A DNA stretch of 64,000 nucleotides from an uncultured Bacteroidota bacterium (lineage in GTDB: Bacteria; Bacteroidota; Bacteroidia; Bacteroidales; P3). Position numbers and translations under genes: made by a program. The first letter of the stretch is position 1. Each line of letters begins with the position of its first letter. Positions 33,499-40,412 of the stretch are shown one piece after another. The DNA lies in the NCBI GenBank assembly GCA_902777005.1, contig CACYSB010000010.1, positions 124,001 through 188,000 of the forward strand, read 5' to 3'. The notes under the pieces are model-generated. The model was not told where the DNA came from. It was given only the letters and a program-made list of their open reading frames with translations, and did not search any database.

Positions 33499-35133
33499 AT
33501 GAACAACAGCATTTTCATGTTCCCCAAGCCCGAGAACGAACCCGTTAAAGGTTATGCTCCCGGCAGTCCTGAAAGAGTAGAAATCCGCAAAGCCCTTGAC
33601 GAGCTTTACAAGAAGGTGACCGAGATTCCCGCCATCATCGGCGGCAAGGAGGTGAAGACCAAGAATATGGGCGAGATTGTGATGCCCACGGAGAATCACC
33701 ACGTGCTGGCCCGCTACCACAAGGTGGGCGAGAAGGAGGTGCAGGCCGCCATCGACGCCGCCATGAAGGCCCGTCAGGAGTGGGCCGAGACGCCCTGGAT
33801 GGACCGTGCGAGCGTGATGCTGAAAATTGCGACGCTGATCAGCGGCAAGTACCGCTACCTTATCAACGCCGCCACTATGCTCGGCCAGGGCAAGACCACC
33901 ATGCAGGCCGAGATTGACAGCGCCTGCGAGCTCTGCGACTTCCTGCGCTACAATGTGCATTATGCCAGTCAGATATACAACGACCAGCCTTGCAGCGACA
34001 AGGGTACGCTGAACTATGTGACCTACCGCGCCATGGAGGGCTTCGTGTTTGCCATCACGCCGTTCAACTTCACCAGCATCGCCAGCAACCTGTGCATGAG
34101 CCCTGTGCTGATGGGCAACGTGTGCATCTGGAAGCCCAGCACCACCGCAATGCTGAGCAACTACCTGCTGATGAAGATATACAAGGAAGCCGGTCTGCCC
34201 GACGGCGTGGTGAACTTCCTGCCCGGCAGCGGCGCCCTGATAGGCAAGGTGGCTTTCGCCAACGAGAACCTGGCGGGTGTGCACTTCACCGGAAGCACAG
34301 GCACCTTCAAGGGCTTCTGGAAGGCTATCGGCCAGAACATCGACATCTACAAGACCTACCCGAAGATTGTCGGCGAGACCGGCGGCAAGGATTTCATCAT
34401 GGTGCACAAGAGCGCCGACGCCGACCAGGTGGCCACAGCCATTGTGCGCGGCGCTTTCGAGTTCCAAGGCCAGAAGTGCTCGGCAGCCAGCCGCGCCTAT
34501 GTGCCCAAGAGCATGTGGCCCAAGGTTGAGAAGATTGTCGGCAAGATGCTCAAGGAGATAAAGATGGGCGACGTGCGCGACTTCAGCGCCTTCGTCAACG
34601 CCGTCATCGACGAGGCTTCGTTCGACAACTGCAAGCGCTACATTGACCACGCCAAGAAGAGCAAGGATGCCGAGATAGTGTTCGGCGGCAAGTGCGACAA
34701 GAAGAAAGGCTGGTTTGTGGAGCCCACGGTCATCCGCGCCCTCAAGCCCGACTACAAGAGCATGTGCGAGGAGATCTTCGGACCTATCATCACTATATAT
34801 GTATATGACGACAAGGACTACGAGAAGGCCTGCCAGCTGTGCGACACCACGTCGCCCTACGCCCTGACGGGAGCCATCTTCGCCACCGACCGCAAGGCTC
34901 TGCGTGCCGGATACGACCTGCTGAAGAATGCCGCCGGCAACATCTACTTCAACGACAAGCCTACGGGAGCCGTTGTGGGTCAGCAGCCCTTCGGTGGAGC
35001 GCGCGCCAGCGGTACCAACGACAAGGCAGGCAGCTACCTCAACCTGCTGCGCTGGGTGAGTCCGCAGGCCATCAAGGAGACCTTCGACCCCGCGAGCGAC
35101 TACAAGTATCCGTTCATCAGCAGCGCCAAGTAA
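33499..35133 (+). CDS. pruA: L-glutamate gamma-semialdehyde (1-pyrroline-5-carboxylate) dehydrogenase
   Basis: 544 residues, aldehyde-dehydrogenase fold, normal length for stand-alone PruA. Seen: ITPFNFTSIASNL, HFTGSTGTFKGFW (Rossmann region), the catalytic glutamate in VGETGGKDF, the catalytic cysteine in FEFQGQKCSAASRAYVP, and EEIFGPIITIYVY. Oxidises P5C/glutamate semialdehyde to glutamate in proline and arginine breakdown. ATG 33499 (MNNSIFMFP) fits the promoter; an upstream ATG at 33436 lies inside the promoter box. Confidence 0.96.
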   Translation: MNNSIFMFPKPENEPVKGYAPGSPERVEIRKALDELYKKVTEIPAIIGGKEVKTKNMGEIVMPTENHHVLARYHKVGEKEVQAAIDAAMKARQEWAETPWMDRASVMLKIATLISGKYRYLINAATMLGQGKTTMQAEIDSACELCDFLRYNVHYASQIYNDQPCSDKGTLNYVTYRAMEGFVFAITPFNFTSIASNLCMSPVLMGNVCIWKPSTTAMLSNYLLMKIYKEAGLPDGVVNFLPGSGALIGKVAFANENLAGVHFTGSTGTFKGFWKAIGQNIDIYKTYPKIVGETGGKDFIMVHKSADADQVATAIVRGAFEFQGQKCSAASRAYVPKSMWPKVEKIVGKMLKEIKMGDVRDFSAFVNAVIDEASFDNCKRYIDHAKKSKDAEIVFGGKCDKKKGWFVEPTVIRALKPDYKSMCEEIFGPIITIYVYDDKDYEKACQLCDTTSPYALTGAIFATDRKALRAGYDLLKNAAGNIYFNDKPTGAVVGQQPFGGARASGTNDKAGSYLNLLRWVSPQAIKETFDPASDYKYPFISSAK

Positions 35134-35153
35134 TCTTTAATAACAGGAAAGGT

Positions 35154-35561
35154 ATGAAGTATTTGAAATATGTGGCCCTGCTGCTTTGCGTTGCAGTATC
35201 GGTAAACGTCATCAACGCCTGCAGCAAGGATGACAAGACATCGTCCACCACAACGAACACCAACGCGCCCACCTCTGTGGCTGACACCGAATGGGAGTGG
35301 TACGACCACGATGCAACGGACGTGTACCGTGTACAGGTAGAATTCAACGGCCCGGCAGGTGTTTTTGTCATTAAGGAGGGTATGGTGGACGACATGTTGA
35401 ATGTACAATCCTTCATGGGCACCTACACTTACTCCGGCGGCAGCGGTTCGCTGCATCTGAACGACGACAACCAGGAGGCTTTCAGCGCCACGTTTACAAT
35501 CGACGGCACGCAGATGAAGCTCACGTTGCAGGGTGCCACCTACACTCTCACCAAGAAGTAG
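35154..35561 (+). CDS. Small lipoprotein of unknown function
   Basis: 135 residues with a lipoprotein signal (lipobox region VINAC), a Thr/Asn-rich linker, then a beta-rich body (TYTYSGGSGSLHLNDDNQ, TFTIDGTQMKLTLQGATYTL). It resembles small lipocalin-like lipoproteins. It starts 20 bases after pruA and is followed by a terminator. Confidence 0.78.
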   Translation: MKYLKYVALLLCVAVSVNVINACSKDDKTSSTTTNTNAPTSVADTEWEWYDHDATDVYRVQVEFNGPAGVFVIKEGMVDDMLNVQSFMGTYTYSGGSGSLHLNDDNQEAFSATFTIDGTQMKLTLQGATYTLTKK

Positions 35562-35580
35562 CGAGCGGCCTTGGACAAAG

Positions 35581-35612
35581 AAAGGCGGTTCGAGAGAATC
35601 GCCTTTCTTTTT
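35581..35612 (+). terminator. Terminator after pruA-lipoprotein
   Basis: Stem AAAGGCGGTTC / GAATCGCCTTT (one G-T pair), tetraloop GAGA, then TCTTTTT. Confidence 0.88.
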
Positions 35613-35625
35613 AAAGACTTACAGT

Positions 35626-36498
35626 ATGAAGCATGGGTTATTGATATTGGCGATGCTTTCGGTGATGGGTGTGGCGACGGCCCAAGACAGCGCTTATGCA
35701 CGGCGCATAGTCCGCGACCTGTCGTCGGAGGCGATGTTCGGACGTGGGATGCAGAACAGGGGGGACTCTATAGCAGCCGACTATCTGCGCCGAGAGCTGA
35801 TGGCCAACGGCGTGAAGCCGCTGGGCGACGACTACTACCAGTACTTCCGCTTCCCAAAGACACGTCAGCGGCCGCCGATAGTTACCGCCGGCTACCGTTC
35901 GCAGAACGTGTGCGGATACATACCCGGCGAGACGGACACTATGATAGTCTTCACCGCGCACTACGAGCACTTGGGCATGAGCGGCGACACCATCTTCTAC
36001 GGTGCACACGACAATGCCAGCGGTACGGCGGCGGTGATGGACATCGTCAGGATGACCAACCTGCAGCGTGGTCACTACACCTATGTGTTCCTCTTCTTCG
36101 GCGGCGAGGAGAGTGGGTTGGTGGGCTCGCGCTGGTTCGCCGAGCATCCGCTGATACAGCTGAGCAAGGTGAAACTGCTGATGAACATAGACCTCTTCTG
36201 CGGCGGCGACGACGGCCTGATGGTCGTCAATGCCAACAGCCGTGAGACCTCGGCTTACGTCGACCTGCTGGAGCGCATCAACGAGGTGCAGAACTTGACA
36301 CCAAAGATAAGCCGGCGTGACAATGCTGCCAACAGCGACCACTATTGGTTCACCATGCACTGTCCAGCCATCTTCATCTACACCCTTGGCGGCCCCTTTG
36401 GAGGCTACCACAGTCCTGAGGACACATGCGAGGGCTGCGGCCTGGCCAACTACCACCGCCACATGACCCTCATAAGGGCTTTCTTGGAGCAGTTGTAA
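35626..36498 (+). CDS. Exported M28-family zinc aminopeptidase
   Basis: 290 residues with a signal peptide (LLILAMLSVMGVATAQ). Metal ligands of the M28 di-zinc site are visible in order: TAHYEHLG, GAHDNASGTAAV, FGGEESGLVGS (catalytic Glu pair), LMNIDLF, and GGYHSPEDT. Probably releases N-terminal residues from peptides in the periplasm or outside. It starts 14 bases after a terminator, so it may have its own promoter, which was not found. Confidence 0.9.
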   Translation: MKHGLLILAMLSVMGVATAQDSAYARRIVRDLSSEAMFGRGMQNRGDSIAADYLRRELMANGVKPLGDDYYQYFRFPKTRQRPPIVTAGYRSQNVCGYIPGETDTMIVFTAHYEHLGMSGDTIFYGAHDNASGTAAVMDIVRMTNLQRGHYTYVFLFFGGEESGLVGSRWFAEHPLIQLSKVKLLMNIDLFCGGDDGLMVVNANSRETSAYVDLLERINEVQNLTPKISRRDNAANSDHYWFTMHCPAIFIYTLGGPFGGYHSPEDTCEGCGLANYHRHMTLIRAFLEQL

Positions 36499-36504
36499 AG
36501 TAAT

Positions 36505-39378
36505 ATGAAAAGGATTCTGATAATAGTTGGACTGTCCTTGTTGCTGGCATTCCCGGTGTCGGCACAATCAGATGCGCCTATTGTGGAGACTTGGGAGAGC
36601 GGCGACTTTGCAGCCATGTCGTGGGAACGCCCGGATGTGCAGTACCGGTGGGAAATCACGAGCGAGGGAGCGCACAGCGGCCGTTACTGCGCACGCAGCG
36701 GCAACTACTACACGCTGAACACCGAGTCGGTGCTGCAGCTGGCAGTGTACCTGACAGATTCCGGCTCCCTTTCCTATTACCGCAGGGTGTTCTCGGCTGA
36801 GGGGAGCGGCGGCTTTTTGTTCTGGCTCGACGGTGAGCTGCGTGACTCGCTGGCCGGATATGTCGAATGGAGCGAGTTCCAATGCCCCATATCTGCCGGC
36901 TTCCACACCCTGAAGTTCTGCTACACAAAGAACCAGACGAAGAGCAGGGGCTCCGACTGCGTGTGGATTGACGACATACATCTGCCGCAAGGCATAATAG
37001 TGGCACCTGTTCCGAGTGACAGCACTTCGGGTGGCGAAGAGATAGTGATAGCCGACGATGTGGAAGGGCATGTGTTCGGCGCGGTGAACTCGCCCGGGAC
37101 GGTGGGGTGGAGCTATATCGACGGCGACGCAGCCCCCACGGCCACATACAACCTCTTGGATTTCCCCAACGAGGGCACGCCGATGGCATACGTGGTGCTG
37201 GACGACTATCTCCTTGTCGGCAATTACTATAACGTCACGGCCCATTCGGGCAACAAGTTCTTCGGAAGCCCTTACCGTCCCGGCGGTGCCAACGATGACT
37301 GGATAGTGAGTCCCGAGCTCGCCTTCGACAATCCCTTCACCTTCTCCTTCTTCGCCCGCAGCTTTGCCGACCGCTTCCCTGACGAGAAGTTTGTGGCGGC
37401 CTATTCGCTCACCACTGCCGATGCGGAGAGTTTCATACCGCTGCACTGCGACGCAATCACGACGCCTGCCGTATGGACAGAATACACCTTTGCGGTGCCT
37501 GCCGAGGCCAAGTATGTGGCGGTGCATTGCGTGTCGCACAACCAGTATATGTTCTGCCTGGACGACATCACCATCCGTGGGCGGAGGGCGTCAAATGCTG
37601 CCGCCGATACCGGCATACCTGCTATAGTAGAGCAGGGAGAGGGTGAAGTGTTCCATGACCTGCAGCCCATAGCCAAAGATACTACCACCAGCCACATGGC
37701 CACCACGCTGGAGGAGATGCTCCGCTGGAACAAGTACCCGACCTACGAGGTATACACCCAGCTGCTGCAGCATTTCCAAGAGTCATTCCCTAACCTATGC
37801 CAGATAGACACCATCCTCGACACCACGCCGCATCCCGACCTGCACCACTCCATCTTCGCCATCCATATCAGCAACACCCTGGGACAGGCCACCACTAAGC
37901 CCGCCTTCCTCTACTCGTCGACGATACACGGCTGGGAGGTGGTGTGCTACTACACGATGCTGCGCCTGGCCGACTATATCCTTAACAACGCCACCACCGA
38001 CAGCGCCGTGCAGCGGCTGCTCGACAATGTGGACCTCTACATCTGTCCGCTCGAGAACCCCGACGGCACCTATCATCTGACCAACGGCCTGATTCTAAAG
38101 GACGGCGTCCACTCCACCTACAACAACTACAACGGCGTGCAGATGAACCGCAACTACCCGGTCCTGCCGGGATTGACCGACACAGTGAACATACAACCCG
38201 AGACGCAGGCCATCATCGACTGGGTGACGCCGCGCCATTTTGTGATGTCCGTCAACTTCCATTGCGGCGCCGAGATTGTGAACTACCCGTGGGATGCGTG
38301 GACGACGGCGCAGCGCGAGCATGCCGATGCCGACTGGTTCCGCTATACCGGTCAGAACTACGCCTCGCTATGCCAGTCCGTCGACACCGCCTATCTCTAC
38401 GGCGACTATCGCGGACGCTCGGTCATCGAGGGCGCCGACTGGAGCCCGCTCGTCGGCGGCCGTCAGGATTACATGACCTACTACCAGCGTTGCCGCGAGG
38501 TGACCATCGAGATGAGCTACCAGTCGGTGATCACCGACACCTTGGTGCTGCCCACCTTCTGGGACAAGAGCAAGGACGCACTGCTGAGCTACGCCTTGGA
38601 GTGCAGTTACGGCTTCTGGGGCACGGTGACCGACGCCCTCACCGGCGAGCCGGTGGAGGCGATGGTCAAGGTTCTCAACCACGACTACTTCCACTCCGAA
38701 GTCCTGTCGCACCTGCCGCTGGGCGACTACCACCGTCCCATCATGGCCGGCACCTACACCGTCGAGGTCTCCGCCCCCTGCTACCAGACGGCTACCTTCA
38801 CCGTCACCACACGCCCCGGGGTGGGCATCCGTAATGATGTGCAGCTCATGCCGCAGACGGTCGAGCCCGTGGCCTTCGACCAGTATATCCTCTCTGGCAT
38901 GCAGGCCACCGTCGTCGCCCTCTCGCCCAACGAGGTGTGGTGGTACGACAGCGACACCGCCATCGTGCCCATCGCCACCGGCAGCCACTTCACCACCCCC
39001 GTGCTCTACGACACCACCACCTACTACCTCGAAGCGCGTTACCATGACGACACGCTGCTCTGCGTCAGCCACCGCAGCGCCGTCACCATCTATGTCATCG
39101 ACACCGCGACCCTCGCCGTTCCAAATTCCCAACCCTCAGCTCTCAACTCTCAACTTACAATCAGTCCCAACCCGGCCAAAGACTATCTGGTTGTTGAAGC
39201 CGAGGACGAAGGCCCCTGTGTTGCCGAGGTTTACGACGCCAAGGGAACACCTGTCTCGCACGAGAAGGTCTCATTCCCGGCACGACTGGACGTCAGCCGT
39301 CTGGCATCCGGCCTATACTACCTGAAGTTGACATACCGTAACGGCAACACATCGGTAACCAAGTTCATAAAACAGTAA
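36505..39378 (+). CDS. Secreted M14-family zinc carboxypeptidase with T9SS sorting domain
   Basis: 957 residues. Signal peptide (GLSLLLAFPVSAQ). Residues about 25-370 hold two jelly-roll adhesion-type domains (SGSLSYYRRVFSAEGSGG; NDDWIVSPELAFDNPFTFSF). Residues about 395-700 are the peptidase: zinc ligands HGWE and VNFHCGAEI, substrate residue region MNRNYP, catalytic Glu in EVTIEMSY. A carboxypeptidase-regulatory-like domain follows (GFWGTVTDALTGEPVEA). The end is a T9SS sorting domain (TISPNPAKDYLVVEA...GLYYLKLTY). The linker NSQPSALNSQL just before it looks repeat-derived. Confidence 0.91.
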   Translation: MKRILIIVGLSLLLAFPVSAQSDAPIVETWESGDFAAMSWERPDVQYRWEITSEGAHSGRYCARSGNYYTLNTESVLQLAVYLTDSGSLSYYRRVFSAEGSGGFLFWLDGELRDSLAGYVEWSEFQCPISAGFHTLKFCYTKNQTKSRGSDCVWIDDIHLPQGIIVAPVPSDSTSGGEEIVIADDVEGHVFGAVNSPGTVGWSYIDGDAAPTATYNLLDFPNEGTPMAYVVLDDYLLVGNYYNVTAHSGNKFFGSPYRPGGANDDWIVSPELAFDNPFTFSFFARSFADRFPDEKFVAAYSLTTADAESFIPLHCDAITTPAVWTEYTFAVPAEAKYVAVHCVSHNQYMFCLDDITIRGRRASNAAADTGIPAIVEQGEGEVFHDLQPIAKDTTTSHMATTLEEMLRWNKYPTYEVYTQLLQHFQESFPNLCQIDTILDTTPHPDLHHSIFAIHISNTLGQATTKPAFLYSSTIHGWEVVCYYTMLRLADYILNNATTDSAVQRLLDNVDLYICPLENPDGTYHLTNGLILKDGVHSTYNNYNGVQMNRNYPVLPGLTDTVNIQPETQAIIDWVTPRHFVMSVNFHCGAEIVNYPWDAWTTAQREHADADWFRYTGQNYASLCQSVDTAYLYGDYRGRSVIEGADWSPLVGGRQDYMTYYQRCREVTIEMSYQSVITDTLVLPTFWDKSKDALLSYALECSYGFWGTVTDALTGEPVEAMVKVLNHDYFHSEVLSHLPLGDYHRPIMAGTYTVEVSAPCYQTATFTVTTRPGVGIRNDVQLMPQTVEPVAFDQYILSGMQATVVALSPNEVWWYDSDTAIVPIATGSHFTTPVLYDTTTYYLEARYHDDTLLCVSHRSAVTIYVIDTATLAVPNSQPSALNSQLTISPNPAKDYLVVEAEDEGPCVAEVYDAKGTPVSHEKVSFPARLDVSRLASGLYYLKLTYRNGNTSVTKFIKQ

Positions 39379-39421
39379 CCACGTATAAATCAACATTATT
39401 AACCAACAAAACACAAAAGTT

Positions 39422-39667
39422 ATGGGTATCATCATCACAATCCTCATCGGCGCACTGGCAGGCTTCCTGGCAGGCCGAATCATGAAAGGGGCCGGATTCG
39501 GATTCTGGATCAACCTCATTGTCGGCATCGTCGGCGGCTTCATCGGCGGCAACGTCCTCGGCTGGCTTGGCATCCACTGGGGCGGAACCCTCGTTGGGCA
39601 GATCGTCACCGCCGTCATCGGCGCCGTCATCCTCCTCTGGGTCATCTCGCTCATCAAGAAAAAATAA
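39422..39667 (+). CDS. GlsB/YeaQ/YmgE-family small membrane protein
   Basis: 81 residues, three glycine-rich hydrophobic segments (IIITILIGALAGFLAGRIM, GFWINLIVGIVGGFIGGNVL, GQIVTAVIGAVILLWVISLI), ending in KKK. Matches the transglycosylase-associated/stress-response membrane proteins. Function poorly defined. Followed at once by a strong terminator. Confidence 0.93.
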   Translation: MGIIITILIGALAGFLAGRIMKGAGFGFWINLIVGIVGGFIGGNVLGWLGIHWGGTLVGQIVTAVIGAVILLWVISLIKKK

Positions 39668-39692
39668 GTGCGTGTCAACACTCAGACAACGA

Positions 39693-39720
39693 CGCTGGCC
39701 TTGTGCCGGCGTTTTTTTTT
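39693..39720 (+). terminator. Terminator after the small membrane protein gene
   Basis: Stem ACGCTGGC / GCCGGCGT, loop CTTGT, then a run of nine T. Confidence 0.88.
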
Positions 39721-39748
39721 ATAAATGGCAAGGCGCCTGTAGCCATCC

Positions 39749-39850
39749 TCACCGACTCCGCTCCGCCCCCTCTCCGACCAAAAACCGTTAAACAACCGGT
39801 GAACAGTCGGAGCGGGTACGGAGCGACGACGTAGCGCCACTGGCGCTACA
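39749..39850. repeat. Palindromic AACAACCG repeat, copy 3
   Basis: CTCTCCGACC, AAAAACCGTTAAACAACCGG, TGAACAGTCGGAGCGGG, then GCGCCACTGGCGCTAC, a separate small palindrome. The only copy not lying between divergent genes. Followed by the CTTTTGAAGAC array. Confidence 0.78.
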
Positions 39851-39901
39851 GTGTGGCGGCACCGGGGTTCCATTGGCTCCCATCCGGGGGTATGCCGAGG
39901 G

Positions 39902-39937
39902 CCTTTTGAAGACCTTTTGAAGACCTTTTGAAGGCCT
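39902..39937. repeat. CCTTTTGAAGA tandem repeat
   Basis: Four copies of the 11-base unit CCTTTTGAAGA (last one altered). A two-to-three copy version lies at 61456-61480 in the same relative position ahead of the last gene. Confidence 0.88.
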
Positions 39938-40090
39938 ATTGCGGGGCTGGCGAGACAGGGATATCCACACCATCTTTTTTCTGAACACGAATGGCACGAA
40001 TAGCACGAATATCGTGGTCGTTTTTCAACGTGAATTACCGCAAATGACCGTGAATTATCATAAATTATTTGCCGGTTTGAAATTGTTTCG

Positions 40091-40100
40091 TATCTTTGCA
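40091..40100 (+). promoter_or_regulatory. -7 promoter box of the fibronectin-repeat gene
   Basis: TATCTTTGCA, preceded by the shared ACGTGAATTACCGCAAATGA / CGTGAATTATCATAAATTA region that recurs at 61.5 kb. Confidence 0.75.
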
Positions 40101-40412
40101 CTCGCTTTCGAGAGCGAAAGCAGTAAGCAAAAAGTGCATTGCAATATTGTCCTGCTATCGAAATCGGCAAAATTTCATGAGGAGGGACCGAGCATTTACG
40201 CTTTCGTTTGAACGTGTATGCTATATTCAAGTAGCATATCTTCAGGCGTGAGATATGTTCCATTACCTCCGTTTCCTCACAGGTGTTTGCCGATACCAGA
40301 TAGCAACGGACATGAGCACATAACCTCATGCCTTTTTTTGAACTTAATCATCTTTTCCGCCGGAGGTGGCGAGAAACAGCAGTTGCGCCCGACACACACA
40401 AGGGTCTGTATT
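40101..40412 (+). promoter_or_regulatory. Long structured 5' leader with an internal terminator
   Basis: The transcript would open with a perfect stem-loop GCTTTCG / CGAAAGC (40104-40121) and run about 310 bases to the start codon. At 40311-40339 there is an intrinsic-terminator-like hairpin CATGAG / CTCATG followed by CCTTTTTTT. Either this is an attenuated leader or 40105-40339 is a separate small RNA. No known riboswitch class was recognised. Confidence 0.5.

Noticed and set aside
40218..40412. Upstream start for the fibronectin-repeat protein
   Set aside because: The extra 65 residues lie in a structured leader, include the terminator hairpin, and would bury the signal peptide.
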